A DNA stretch of 59,942 bases from an uncultured Lachnospiraceae bacterium (GCA_910585465.1 CAJUEW010000022.1:1-59942), one strand, 5' to 3'. Positions 26,570-35,528 are shown, counted from the stretch's first letter. Notes: a model not told the origin generated them from the letters alone. A program made the numbers and translations.

Positions 26570-27748
26570 TTAATTCTCCTTTAAATGTTCAAAAAATCTT
26601 CTCAAATCATCGGGATTGGAATGATCCCGCAGCCGGTAAAACATTTTGTCAATCGCCCTTTCAAGGCCTTTTTTCTCAGCCTCCTGAAGCATCCATTCCT
26701 TCAGCCCCGCAATCTCCGGAAGTGCCTGCTGAAACACCATCCAGCGCTCAAAATCCAGCCGGGACTCCTCCAGAATCTGATCTGCCGCCAGCACCTCATG
26801 CTGCTTTTTTTCATTATTTGCCCTTGCCAGCTCCTGAAAATCATCAATGTCATAACGTTTCACTCCAGGCAGCCATTCTACTTTTTCTTCAATATCAATG
26901 GGCACCGCCAAATCCACCAGCACTCTCGGCTTTGAAGTAATCATATTTTTCGCCAGCTTTTCATAGGTCAGGGTATAATGGGGACTGCTTGTGGCACTGA
27001 TGATCACATCCATATCGTCCGCCAGCTGATACCGGTTCTCATACTCCATTGTCTGATAAGTAACTTTATGGTGGCGGTCCTCATGAGCCTGGCCGATATT
27101 CCGGGAAGTGATATAAACCTTTGCACCTTCAATACATTGCAGATTTTTCAGCACAATGCCGCCGATTTTGCCGGAAGCTCCGATCAGCATGACCTTCCGC
27201 CCGTGCAGAGAACCAAGTGTCTGCTCCGCCGCCTTGATCGCCATCGTTGCTGTCGAAATAGTAGTCCGGGACAAATCGGTCTCTGTCTTCACCCTTTTAG
27301 ACGCCGTTACGACAAAACGGAACAGCGTATTCAGATATACGTTGCAGGTTCCTGCCGATCTTGCCTGATCATGGGCCCGTTTAACCTGTCCCAAGATCTG
27401 ATCCTCTCCCATGACCATGGAATCCAGCCCCGCAGCTACATGGAACAGATGCCGGATCGCTTTTGTCCCGCTGTAAAAGCGTATATAATCGCCAATATTC
27501 TCCAGCTCCGAAGCATCCGCAAATTCCAGAAGCAGATTCTGCATATGGGTAAAATTACTGCCCGGACCTTCGGAATACGTATAAACCTCCGTCCGGTTGC
27601 AGGTGCTGATCATCACACATTCCGACACAGAAGTGCGCTCCACCATCTGTTTCATCAGTTCAGTCTGCACCTGCTCCGGAAACGCAAACAGTTCCCGAAC
27701 GGCCAGCGGCGCATTCCGGTGGCTGATGCTAATCAGTGAAATTCCCAT
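26570..27748 (-). CDS. hemA: glutamyl-tRNA reductase
   Basis: 392 aa. It reduces the glutamate on tRNA-Glu to glutamate-1-semialdehyde, the first step toward all tetrapyrroles. The catalytic Cys50 is in MISTCNRTEVY, HLFHVAAGLDSMVMGEDQILGQV is the family signature, and the NADPH fold follows with MLIGASGKIGG (188-197). The C-terminal dimerisation helix is present though short. Having hemA behind the cobalamin riboswitch ties precursor supply to B12 need. hemL and hemB must lie elsewhere. Confidence 0.96.
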   Translation of the reverse strand: MGISLISISHRNAPLAVRELFAFPEQVQTELMKQMVERTSVSECVMISTCNRTEVYTYSEGPGSNFTHMQNLLLEFADASELENIGDYIRFYSGTKAIRHLFHVAAGLDSMVMGEDQILGQVKRAHDQARSAGTCNVYLNTLFRFVVTASKRVKTETDLSRTTISTATMAIKAAEQTLGSLHGRKVMLIGASGKIGGIVLKNLQCIEGAKVYITSRNIGQAHEDRHHKVTYQTMEYENRYQLADDMDVIISATSSPHYTLTYEKLAKNMITSKPRVLVDLAVPIDIEEKVEWLPGVKRYDIDDFQELARANNEKKQHEVLAADQILEESRLDFERWMVFQQALPEIAGLKEWMLQEAEKKGLERAIDKMFYRLRDHSNPDDLRRFFEHLKEN

Positions 27749-28504
27749 CTAATCGATCACTCCTTTGCGGAATTCTGTCGTAAAGGTTTTATCATATAAT
27801 TTGGACAAATCGTATTCATTTCCAAGAAAATCTCCGACTACGGTCAGGGCCGTCTTATAGATTCCGGCCTCCTTCACCCGTTCCGCAATATTGGTTAAAT
27901 CCCCGTATACGATTTTCTGATCCTCCCAGGTCGCCTTATAAACTACTGCCACCGGTGTTTCCGGCTTGTAGGCCTGTCTTAAGATGGCGGACATCTCCTC
28001 CAGCATACCCACGCTCAGAAAAATAATCATGGTAGAATTATGCTGCGCCAGCTCCAAAAGCTTCTCCTTGGGAGGCATGGGAGTCCTCCCCTCCATCCGG
28101 GTCAGAATCACTGTCTGACTGACTCCCGGAAGGGTGTATTCCTTCTTCAGAACCGCTGCCGCCGCCAGAAACGAGCTGACTCCCGGAATTACTTCGTATT
28201 CGATGCCAAGCTCATCCAGCCGATCCATCTGCTCCCGATGGGCTCCAAAAATGGCCGGATCTCCCGTATGTACACGGGCAACCTTCAGTCCTTTGTCTTC
28301 CGCATCCTTTATAACCTCTATCACTTCCTCCAGATTCATCTTCGCACTGTTGTAGATCGCTGCGTCCTTCTTCGCACCCTCAAGCACCTGGGGATTTACC
28401 AGGGAGCCTGCATAAATGATTACATCTGCGCTGTCAATGATTTTTTTCCCCTTGATTGTCAAAAGCTCCGGATCTCCCGGTCCGGCTCCAATAAATGATA
28501 CCAT
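27749..28504 (-). CDS. cbiF: precorrin-4 / cobalt-precorrin-4 C11-methyltransferase
   Basis: 251 aa, first gene of the operon, with GAAGGAGAG before the ATG. It methylates C11. Family blocks: MVSFIGAGPGDPELLTIKG at the start, VIIYAGSLVNPQVLE, VARVHTGDPAIFGAHREQMD, VIPGVSSFLAAAAVL and LTRMEGRTPMPPKE, the last being specific to CbiF/CobM. Its UTR carries the cobalamin riboswitch, so its expression should fall when adenosylcobalamin is plentiful. Confidence 0.97.
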   Translation of the reverse strand: MVSFIGAGPGDPELLTIKGKKIIDSADVIIYAGSLVNPQVLEGAKKDAAIYNSAKMNLEEVIEVIKDAEDKGLKVARVHTGDPAIFGAHREQMDRLDELGIEYEVIPGVSSFLAAAAVLKKEYTLPGVSQTVILTRMEGRTPMPPKEKLLELAQHNSTMIIFLSVGMLEEMSAILRQAYKPETPVAVVYKATWEDQKIVYGDLTNIAERVKEAGIYKTALTVVGDFLGNEYDLSKLYDKTFTTEFRKGVID

Positions 28505-28543
28505 ATGTTTTCTCTCCTTCTTCTGTACGATTTATTCACAAAA

Positions 28544-28575
28544 AAGAACCTGCGCTTCAAAAGCCACAGGTTCTT
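28544..28575 (-). terminator. riboswitch-controlled intrinsic terminator
   Basis: AAGAACCTG (28544-28552) and CAGGTTCTT (28567-28575) form a perfect 9-bp stem. Read on the minus strand it is followed directly by TTTTTT and ends about 40 bp before the cbiF start. Placed between aptamer and gene, it is the off-state structure of the cobalamin riboswitch. Confidence 0.88.
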
Positions 28576-28679
28576 CATACAATACGCTTATCTTCTCCGC
28601 TTACAGGCGAATATGCAGGGACTACGTTCCTCTGCCGAAGGCTGTACTCAGGATCTGCTTTCATCGGAAGCTCACCTTT

Positions 28680-28841
28680 ACCAGAAAGCAGGTTTCCTGA
28701 CTCGCGGCTGCACGCTCTATCTTCCCTTCTCACCGCACAGGCAATGGGTCTTTCAGATATTACTTCCGCTTACAGTGACCGGATCGTTCAGGTCTTTCAC
28801 CTGATTCCCTCTTCTGTCCGAAAAGAACAGCACTTTCTGAT
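28680..28841 (-). promoter_or_regulatory. cobalamin riboswitch aptamer
   Basis: On the minus strand the B12 box GAGTCAGGAAACCTGC (28688-28703) is present, preceded by GTGCGGTGAGAAGGGAAGA and further up GGGAATCAGGTGAAAGACCTG. ATCAGAAAG (28833-28841) pairs with CTTTCTGGT (28680-28688) to close the P1 stem. These elements in this order identify the class. With the terminator downstream, ligand binding should stop transcription of the 21.6-kb operon. Confidence 0.93.
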
Positions 28842-28858
28842 GATTTATATCTAGCAGA

Positions 28859-28887
28859 AGCATATCACATTTACTGTCATTCGTCAA
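28859..28887 (-). promoter_or_regulatory. promoter of the cobalamin operon
   Basis: On the minus strand TTGACG (28882-28887), a 17-bp spacer and TATGCT (28859-28864). It lies about 20 bp before the aptamer, giving a leader of roughly 350 nt. Confidence 0.75.
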
Positions 28888-28929
28888 TTTATCATCTCAC
28901 CGGAGTTTTATGACAGAAAGTCCGGAAGC

Positions 28930-29112
28930 TCAAAACATCTTCCCCATTTCATTTACCAGCCGTTCCATTTCCTGCTTGGACTTCACATTTCTGGCACGTT
29001 CAATGGTATTTTCCTTCTCCTTCTCGCTCATCGCCGAAAAATGCGCCATTGCCTTTTCATTCATCGCCATCTGAAATGCCAGTCCCAGCGGCATTTCCTT
29101 CTCCTCATCCAT
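28930..29112 (-). CDS. small conserved-looking hypothetical protein
   Basis: 60 aa with a good ribosome binding site (AAAGGAGCG, seven bases). It is helical and Met/Glu rich: GLAFQMAMNEKAMAHFSAMSEKEKE, then an ERARNVKSKQEMERLVNEM tail. It lies 66 bp after ftsH in the same direction and may share its transcript. The pattern 'number of residues, then SxxEKxxxxxxARxxxSKxEMxxxV' is familiar from small unannotated Firmicutes proteins, but I cannot name a function. Confidence 0.75.
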   Translation of the reverse strand: MDEEKEMPLGLAFQMAMNEKAMAHFSAMSEKEKENTIERARNVKSKQEMERLVNEMGKMF

Positions 29113-29178
29113 ATAAAAACGCTCCTTTATTTTTTTCTTAGCTTTATTTTTCCTTAGGATAAGCAGAACAGATCTATT

Positions 29179-31011
29179 TTATGCTGTTTTCTGAAGAATC
29201 TGCATAAATTCCTCCCCGGTGATCGTCTCCTTCTCATAGAGATACTTTGCCAGCTCATGCAGTCTGTCTTTATTCTCAGTCAGAAGGCTGACAGCCTTGC
29301 TGTACTGATTTTTCAGCAGTTTACTGACCTTTTCATCCACAATCGCCGCTGTCTCTGCCGCGCAGGCAAGAGACGCGTCCCCGCCCAGATACTGTCCGTT
29401 CACAGTCTCTAACGCCATCATACCAAACTCATCGCTCATACCATAACGAGTAATCATAGCCCGCGCAAGCTTGGTCATCTGTTCAATATCATTGGATGCT
29501 CCGGTTGTCACGGAACCGAATATCAGTTCCTCCGCCGCACGTCCTCCTGCATAGGTGGCAATCTTATTTTCCAGCTCCTCTTTGCTGAAAAGGCACTGAT
29601 CGCGCTGCTCCACCTGCATCGTATAGCCCAGCGCGCCGGAGGTTCTTGGAATAATCGTAATCTTCGTTACTGGTGCCGAATTTGTCTGAAGCGCTGCCAC
29701 CAGCGCATGACCTGTCTCATGGTATGCCACGATCAGCTTTTCCTTGTCGGAAAGAATCCCATTTTTTTTCTGATAGCCGGCAATCACTACCTCTATGCTT
29801 TCTTCCAAATCTGCCTGGGTCACATAGGCTCTTCCGTTCCGCACGGCCCGGAGGGCTGCCTCATTTACTATATTTGCCAGCTCCGCTCCGGAGGTACCTG
29901 CCGCCGCCCGGGCAATTACATGAAAATCAATGTCATCTCCAAGCTTTACTTTTTTTGCATGAACTTTTAAAATAGCCTCTCTTCCTGCCAGATCCGGAAG
30001 CTCCACAGGAATTCTCCTGTCAAAACGCCCGGGACGCAGAAGCGCCGGATCCAGAGTTTCCGGACGGTTCGTCGCCGCCAGAATCACAACGCCTCTGGAG
30101 CCGTCAAAACCGTCCATTTCCGTCAGAAGCTGGTTCAGCGTCTGCTCCCGTTCGTCATTTCCGCCCACGCCCCCGGCATCGCGCTTTTTCCCGATGGTAT
30201 CAATCTCATCAATAAATACGATGCATGGTGCCTTCTCATTTGCCTGTTTGAACAGATCGCGCACCTTTGCAGCTCCCATACCCACAAACATTTCCACAAA
30301 CTCCGAGCCGGAGATGGAAAAGAACGGCACCTCTGCCTCTCCTGCCACTGCTTTGGCAAGAAGCGTCTTGCCGGTTCCGGGAGGCCCCACCAGAAGAGCC
30401 CCTTTTGGCATTGCCGCCCCTATCTCCTGATACTTTTCAGAATGATGAAGAAAATCCACAATCTCCTGAAGCTGTTCCTTTGCCTCATCCTCTCCTGCCA
30501 CATCCTTGAATTTAATGCCGGTCTCACTGGCTACATAAATTTTCGCATTGCTTTTGCCAAACTGCATGGCATTGCCCATGCCTCCGCCCATTCTTTTCAT
30601 CAGCATCCGGGAAAGAAACTGTCCGATAAGGAGAAAAATCGCCACCTGTATTACAATCGAAATAACAGCTCCTAAAAGAGAGGCTTCTTCCTCCTTCACC
30701 TTTCCGAACTTGCAGCCTGATTCCTTCAGACGATCCACAAGCTCCGGATCATTAAAAGCCACTGTGGAATAGTAGGATGGCTTTTCCTCATTTGTGTCTA
30801 CAAAATAAATATAGTCCTTCTCCATCTCTGCCATGGAAACCTTTTTCTCCTCCAGCATGGTAAGAAACGTTCCATAATCCACTTCTTTAATCTGATTCCT
30901 GATAAATCTCGGAAATATAAGTGTATTCAGAAGCACTATAATGGCAAGCGCCATACAGTAATAAAATATCAGGGGTTTTTTGGGTTTTTTCACCTGCTGC
31001 ACTCTATTCAC
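29179..31011 (-). CDS. ftsH: ATP-dependent zinc metalloprotease FtsH
   Basis: 610 aa. A membrane-bound AAA+ protease that degrades misfolded membrane proteins and short-lived regulators. Two N-terminal membrane segments (about 13-36 and 112-132) flank an extracytoplasmic part; Walker A GPPGTGKT (209-216), Walker B VFIDEID (265-271), the second region of homology around 313-333 and the zinc site HETGH (431-435) are all present. This copy starts with a short basic N-terminus and lies away from tilS/hpt, so a second, housekeeping ftsH may exist elsewhere. Confidence 0.97.
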   Translation of the reverse strand: MNRVQQVKKPKKPLIFYYCMALAIIVLLNTLIFPRFIRNQIKEVDYGTFLTMLEEKKVSMAEMEKDYIYFVDTNEEKPSYYSTVAFNDPELVDRLKESGCKFGKVKEEEASLLGAVISIVIQVAIFLLIGQFLSRMLMKRMGGGMGNAMQFGKSNAKIYVASETGIKFKDVAGEDEAKEQLQEIVDFLHHSEKYQEIGAAMPKGALLVGPPGTGKTLLAKAVAGEAEVPFFSISGSEFVEMFVGMGAAKVRDLFKQANEKAPCIVFIDEIDTIGKKRDAGGVGGNDEREQTLNQLLTEMDGFDGSRGVVILAATNRPETLDPALLRPGRFDRRIPVELPDLAGREAILKVHAKKVKLGDDIDFHVIARAAAGTSGAELANIVNEAALRAVRNGRAYVTQADLEESIEVVIAGYQKKNGILSDKEKLIVAYHETGHALVAALQTNSAPVTKITIIPRTSGALGYTMQVEQRDQCLFSKEELENKIATYAGGRAAEELIFGSVTTGASNDIEQMTKLARAMITRYGMSDEFGMMALETVNGQYLGGDASLACAAETAAIVDEKVSKLLKNQYSKAVSLLTENKDRLHELAKYLYEKETITGEEFMQILQKTA

Positions 31012-31159
31012 TCTCCTTTGTCTGAATGTTCGTATTTCCTATTATTACCCCTGATAAATGAATTAAATATGAACTGGAATAAATATTTGATTCTCCCCTT
31101 TTCTTTTTTTTCTCTTTCCGGTACAATAATATCATTAAATAACCGGAGGCATTTATATA

Positions 31160-32125
31160 ATGAAAACCTATGATGTCATCGCTTTAGGCGAATTATTGAT
31201 TGATTTTACCCAGAACGGACTCAGCGAACAGGGCAACGGACTTTTTGAGGCAAATCCCGGAGGAGCGCCGTGTAATGTTCTTTCTATGCTGAACAATCTT
31301 GGAAAAAAGACTTCTTTTATTGGAAAGGTGGGAAATGACCAGTTTGGCCTGACTCTGAAAAAAGCTTTGGACGAGCTGGGAATCGGTACGGAGAATTTGA
31401 TGATGGATCAGGAAATTCACACCACACTGGCGCTTGTACATACCTTCGCAGACGGAGACCGTGATTTCTCATTTTATCGGAATCCGGGCGCAGATATGAT
31501 GCTGCGGGCAGAGGAGCTGGATGAAGAGCTTTTAAAGAATACCCGTCTTTTCCACTTTGGAACGCTTTCCATGACCCATGAAGGAGTCCGTGAAGCAACC
31601 AAAAAAGCACTTGCCACAGCCAAAGAGGCAGGCGCCCTTGTAAGCTTTGATCCAAATTTAAGAGAACCGCTGTGGGATTGTCTGGAGCATGCAAAGGAAC
31701 AGGTGCGCTGGGGACTTGGACAGTGCGATATTCTGAAGATTTCCGACAATGAAATCCAGTGGCTGACCGGGGAAACTGATTTTACGGAAGGGGTAAAGAA
31801 AATACGCCGGGAGTTTCCCATTCCTCTTATCCTTGTATCTATGGGGAAAGAAGGCAGCAGAGCATATTATAATGACAGCTATGTGGAGGCTGCCCCGTTC
31901 CTGCAGCAGAACACAGTGGAAACTACCGGCGCCGGAGACACCTTCTGCGCCTGCATCATCAATTATGTGCTGGATCACGGCCTGACAGATCTGACAGAAG
32001 CACAGCTAAAGGAAATGCTGAACTTTGCAAACGCGGCAGCCTCCATCATTACCACACGGAAAGGCGCTCTTAGAGTTATGCCGTCCAGACAGGAAGTGTT
32101 GGATTTTCTTGCAGCACGTGCATAA
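31160..32125 (+). CDS. PfkB-family carbohydrate kinase, probable fructokinase
   Basis: 321 aa. It would phosphorylate fructose at C6 using ATP. The PfkB N-terminal signature is seen in FEANPGGAPCNVLSMLNNLGKKTSFIGKVGNDQFG, and the C-terminal ATP/anion-hole motif TTGAGDTFCACI places the catalytic base at Asp260. The motif and sequence style match clostridial ScrK-like enzymes, but ribokinase-like substrates cannot be excluded. CGGAGGC precedes the ATG, and TACAAT at 31122 may be the -10. Divergent from ftsH. Confidence 0.9.
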   Translation: MKTYDVIALGELLIDFTQNGLSEQGNGLFEANPGGAPCNVLSMLNNLGKKTSFIGKVGNDQFGLTLKKALDELGIGTENLMMDQEIHTTLALVHTFADGDRDFSFYRNPGADMMLRAEELDEELLKNTRLFHFGTLSMTHEGVREATKKALATAKEAGALVSFDPNLREPLWDCLEHAKEQVRWGLGQCDILKISDNEIQWLTGETDFTEGVKKIRREFPIPLILVSMGKEGSRAYYNDSYVEAAPFLQQNTVETTGAGDTFCACIINYVLDHGLTDLTEAQLKEMLNFANAAASIITTRKGALRVMPSRQEVLDFLAARA

Positions 32126-32150
32126 AATAAAGCATAAGGGGGAATATTGT

Positions 32151-32462
32151 ATGGAGTTCATGGACAGAGTAAATACTTTTGCCAAAGCGGCCGCAGACAA
32201 GACAAATGAAGTGATCGGGGACACCCGGTTAAGGGCTCAGATTTTGAATGATGAAAAATCGATTAAAGAGCTGTACAATAGAATCGGAGCTTACTATTAT
32301 AAAAAGTTCGCTGCCGGCGAGGCAGTCGATGCGGAGGTGCTGGAATATTGTACGGCTGTCTCTGTACATCTGGCAAATATCGAAGAAAAAAGGGCCGGGC
32401 TGAATGCAAGCAGAAATTCTTCCGGAGATTCCTTCCGGAAAGATCCGTTCGAGCAGGAATAA
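32151..32462 (+). CDS. small helical hypothetical protein
   Basis: 103 aa from the ATG at 32151 (AAGGGGGAA upstream); it follows the kinase by 25 bp and is followed by a terminator. The sequence starts MEFMDRVNTFAKAAADKTNEVIGDTRLRAQI, then NDEKSIKELYNRIGAYYYKKF. This amphipathic pattern is common in small clostridial proteins that precede a zinc-ribbon, but here no zinc-ribbon cysteines are present. Function unknown. Confidence 0.75.
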   Translation: MEFMDRVNTFAKAAADKTNEVIGDTRLRAQILNDEKSIKELYNRIGAYYYKKFAAGEAVDAEVLEYCTAVSVHLANIEEKRAGLNASRNSSGDSFRKDPFEQE

Positions 32463-32475
32463 TACATTATTTTAA

Positions 32476-32508
32476 CGGGATCGCCAAAGCACGCGGTCCC
32501 GCTTTTTG
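32476..32508 (+). terminator. intrinsic terminator after the fructokinase operon
   Basis: CGGGATCGC (32476-32484) pairs with GCGGTCCCG (32493-32501) with one wobble, followed by CTTTTTG. Confidence 0.85.
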
Positions 32509-32841
32509 TATTTTTCTTCTTCCTAAACAATCTTTTCAATGGTTATTTGGGATGAGCCCTCTTCTGACTCTAAAAGCCAGTCCAACAATTCAGGCTGGAT
32601 TTATTGTTTATTGATTTCCTGATCTCCCTGGTCTATACTTAATAAGAATTGCAGCAATCAAAAATAAAAGCACGCACTATTTTATTATGTAATGAGCCTT
32701 TTCTTGGCTAGTGTAAAAACGAATATAATATACTTTAAACCTTTATCCACAAGGTTGTGCGCCTTATTTAAAATTGAAGATATTTTACAAGACATTCGGA
32801 AAAAGAGACCGTAAAATATCCATGGTAAGGAGGAGCGGCGT
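32509..32841. other. intergenic stretch upstream of the broken AraC gene
   Basis: AT-rich, no convincing gene. TATAAT at 32724-32729 with TTCTTG 17 bp upstream could be a weak promoter, and AAGGAGGAG stands before the fragment's ATG. Nothing else recognised. Confidence 0.4.
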
Positions 32842-33568
32842 ATGAAAAGGGAAGTCAGAACAGTGGTTTATGATGACGATTTGCGGATAGAAGCATATCG
32901 CTTTAAAGAAATTATGCAGCCGTTTCCTAACCACTTCCATGAACATTATGTTATCGGTTTTGTAGAGGAAGGACAACGCGCGCTTTCCTGCAGAAACAAA
33001 GAATACAGCCTTAATAAAGGAAATATTTAATCCGGGAGACAGCCATGCCTGTGTGCAAAGTGATAAAGAAGCATTAGATTATCGCGGATTTAATATCAAT
33101 GCGGCAGTCATGCTAGATTTGGCTGAGGAAATAACGGGAAAACGGGAACTGCCCAGATTTTCAAGGAATATTATTTATGATGAAGACGCAGCCTGCTATC
33201 TGCGTCCGCTGCATGAAATGCTGATGAAAGGAACAGGAGATTTAGGAAAGGAAGAAACTTTGCTGTTCTTAATAGCCATGCTTATTCAAAACTACGGGCA
33301 GCCCTTTGAACGCTGTATTCCAGAGTGTAGACAGGAAATCGAAAAAGCCTGTGAATTTATAGAGCAGCATTACAAATCTCATATATATTTAGAAAAGCTA
33401 TTAGTTCAGGGAACCGGGCCGCTGGATGCCGCAATTCAGACAGGCTTTTTTGACCAAAGCCATTTTACAAATTATTTCAGAAGCTTTATCGGACTTGCTC
33501 CTGGTATTTACCGGGATATTTTCTGTGAGAGAGACGATAAAAAGGACGGTGGAAAAAATGGAACATAA
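32842..33568 (+). pseudogene. broken AraC-family transcriptional regulator
   Basis: The first frame encodes a cupin-type sensor start (PFPNHFHEHYVIGFVEEGQRALSC) and stops at TAA 33028-33030. The sequence continues in the +1 frame from about 33026 with NPGDSHACVQ, then the rest of the sensor domain. Further on, IYLEK runs directly into LLVQGTGPLDAAIQTGF and FDQSHFTNYFRSFIGLAPG, the second helix-turn-helix. The first helix-turn-helix and linker, about 35-40 residues in related regulators, are missing. A frameshift plus an internal deletion make it non-functional as a normal AraC protein. Relatives usually sit beside an EamA exporter, as here. Confidence 0.85.
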
Positions 33569-34445
33569 AAACACATGGGGACATTTGGCAGCATTATTTA
33601 CTATCATTATTTGGGGAACAACATTTATTTCCACAAAAATTTTGTTGGTAGATTTTAAGCCTTCGGAAATTTTGTTTTATCGCTTTATCATGGGCTTTCT
33701 GATACTTTTAACTGCCTGTCCTCACCGCTTGAAAATTACGGAGCGAAAACAGGAATGGACTTTTGCTGCTGCCGGACTTTGCGGAATCTGTTTGTATTAT
33801 CTTTTGGAAAATATTGCACTTACTTATACAATGGCTTCCAATGTTGGCGTCATTATATCGGCTGCCCCGTTTTTTACTGCAATACTGGCACACCTGTTTA
33901 TGAAATCAGAGGAAAAACTGCGGGCTAATTTCTTCGTGGGCTTTCTTGTGGCTATGACAGGAATTATCTTGATAAGTTTTAACGGAGCAAACTTTAAATT
34001 GAATCCTATGGGGGATATTCTGGCGGTCATAGCCGCTTTTCTCTGGGCGTGTTACTCCATATTAACAAAGAAAATCGGAGGTTATGGATACCCTGTTGTA
34101 CTTGCTACGCGCAGAACCTTTTTTTATGGTATTCTCTTTATGATACCAATGCTTTTTTTCTTTGATTTTCAGATAGGATTGTCACGCTTTCAAAATATAA
34201 CATATCTGTTTAATATTTTCTATTTGGGACTGGGAGCGTCTGCCCTGTGTTTTGTCACATGGAATTTTGCGGTCAAAGTATTGGGCGCGGTAAAGACCAG
34301 TATTTATATTTACATGGTTCCTGTTATAACGATTGTAACCTCTGTGCTTATCTTAAAGGAACCGGTTACATGGATTTCTGCAATCGGCACTTTGTTAGCG
34401 GTTGCCGGACTGTTCCTCTCAGAATACAACAGGAAAATAAATTAA
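33558..34445 (+). CDS. EamA/DMT-family transporter
   Basis: 295 aa from the ATG at 33558 (GGTGG upstream), overlapping the end of the AraC remnant. Ten hydrophobic segments in two repeats of five, starting GHLAALFTIIIWGTTFISTKILL and, in the second half, GDILAVIAAFLWACYSILTKKIG; the N-terminal WGTTF-type motif of each EamA half is visible. The family exports amino acids, drugs or other metabolites. The substrate is unknown, and control may be lost with the broken regulator. Confidence 0.92.
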   Translation: MEHKNTWGHLAALFTIIIWGTTFISTKILLVDFKPSEILFYRFIMGFLILLTACPHRLKITERKQEWTFAAAGLCGICLYYLLENIALTYTMASNVGVIISAAPFFTAILAHLFMKSEEKLRANFFVGFLVAMTGIILISFNGANFKLNPMGDILAVIAAFLWACYSILTKKIGGYGYPVVLATRRTFFYGILFMIPMLFFFDFQIGLSRFQNITYLFNIFYLGLGASALCFVTWNFAVKVLGAVKTSIYIYMVPVITIVTSVLILKEPVTWISAIGTLLAVAGLFLSEYNRKIN

Positions 34446-34463
34446 GACAGCTTTCCGTCTTAA
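34442..34463. terminator. small hairpin between convergent genes
   Basis: TTAAGAC (34442-34448) and GTCTTAA (34457-34463), covering the stop of the EamA gene. Read on the minus strand it is followed by a T-rich stretch. A possible weak bidirectional terminator. Confidence 0.4.
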
Positions 34464-34485
34464 ACCTTCCCTTCTGCCCTACATT

Positions 34486-34812
34486 CTAAAAAACAAGCTG
34501 TACCAACAGCATATAGCAGACCGTCCCGCCTGCAATGGATAAAAGCATCTGTTTTTTCCACAAATGCAATGCAATGACCACCGTAACCGCAGCCAGTTCC
34601 GGCAGGCCATGATTTCCTGCCAGAATGCTCACATCCTTCAGGCAATAGATTACCAGCAGCCCAAACACGGCGGCGGGCAGAACCCTTCCAAGATACTGTA
34701 TGTATTTTGGAGTGGGCTTTCCGGCAGGGAAAATAAGGAATGGCAGAAAACGTGTCAGCATGGTCCCTAAAATAATCACCACTATCGTAATAATCTGCTG
34801 TGCCAAAGTCAT
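34486..34812 (-). CDS. azlD: AzlD-type branched-chain amino acid exporter subunit
   Basis: 108 aa from the ATG at 34812, which overlaps the azlC stop as ATGA; AAAGGGGGC lies upstream. A small membrane protein with about four hydrophobic segments and the family core LGTMLTRFLPFLIF, KYIQYLGRVLPAAVFGLLVIYCL. With AzlC it exports branched-chain amino acids or analogues. Length and pairing are normal. Confidence 0.9.
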   Translation of the reverse strand: MTLAQQIITIVVIILGTMLTRFLPFLIFPAGKPTPKYIQYLGRVLPAAVFGLLVIYCLKDVSILAGNHGLPELAAVTVVIALHLWKKQMLLSIAGGTVCYMLLVQLVF

Positions 34813-35528
34813 TCCAGACTGCCCCCTTTCTCCATTAGCTTTCTTAAAACAGTCAGTACGGCGAGAATTGCAGCCATCGCCGGAATAAGAAAACTTTCCG
34901 CCCCGAACACAATCAGGCAAAGAAGCGAAAGTCCTAGCCCCAAAAGCGCGCTTGTATGTCTCCTCTCCTTCATCCACTGTTCCATAAAAATAACAACGAA
35001 CATTGCCGTCATAACAAAATCCAGTCCTTCCGTGTTAAAATGGATCAGTGAGCCAAAAATTCCCCCCAGGGTCGCGCCGGAAAACCAGTAAAAATGATTC
35101 AGCAGCGTGACAAAAAACATAAACCAGCTCCTGTCCACCTCTTTCGGGATATCGGCAGTATAGTTGATGGAAAAACTCTCATCACACATCCCGAAAATCA
35201 GATATGTTTTTTTCCAGCCGGTGCCTTTATATTTATCCAGCATGGAAATTCCATAAAACAGATGCCTCGCATTGATCATCAGCGTCATAATAAGCACCTG
35301 TAACGGATTAAACGTCTCAAGCAGCATACCCACCGCCACAAACTCAACAGAGCCGGCAAAAATGGTCAGGCTCATCAGCATGGGATACCAGAAGCGAAAA
35401 CCAGACACATTCATATAAATACCATAGGTCAGCCCCAAAAACCAAAAACCTGCAAATATCGGGATCGTATGGGGGAAAGCGGCTTTTAAAGCTGCAAGCC
35501 AGGGAGCTTTCCTTTTCTCCTGTAACAT
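34809..35528 (-). CDS. azlC: AzlC-type branched-chain amino acid permease
   Basis: 239 aa, with GGAGGT before the ATG. Multi-pass membrane protein with the family blocks AAFPHTIPIFAGFWFLGLTYGIYM, SLTIFAGSVEFVAVGMLL and MTLMINARHLFYGISML. It is the large subunit of the AzlCD exporter. A divergently encoded XRE-cupin regulator 154 bp away is the usual controller in Clostridia. Confidence 0.93.
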   Translation of the reverse strand: MLQEKRKAPWLAALKAAFPHTIPIFAGFWFLGLTYGIYMNVSGFRFWYPMLMSLTIFAGSVEFVAVGMLLETFNPLQVLIMTLMINARHLFYGISMLDKYKGTGWKKTYLIFGMCDESFSINYTADIPKEVDRSWFMFFVTLLNHFYWFSGATLGGIFGSLIHFNTEGLDFVMTAMFVVIFMEQWMKERRHTSALLGLGLSLLCLIVFGAESFLIPAMAAILAVLTVLRKLMEKGGSLE

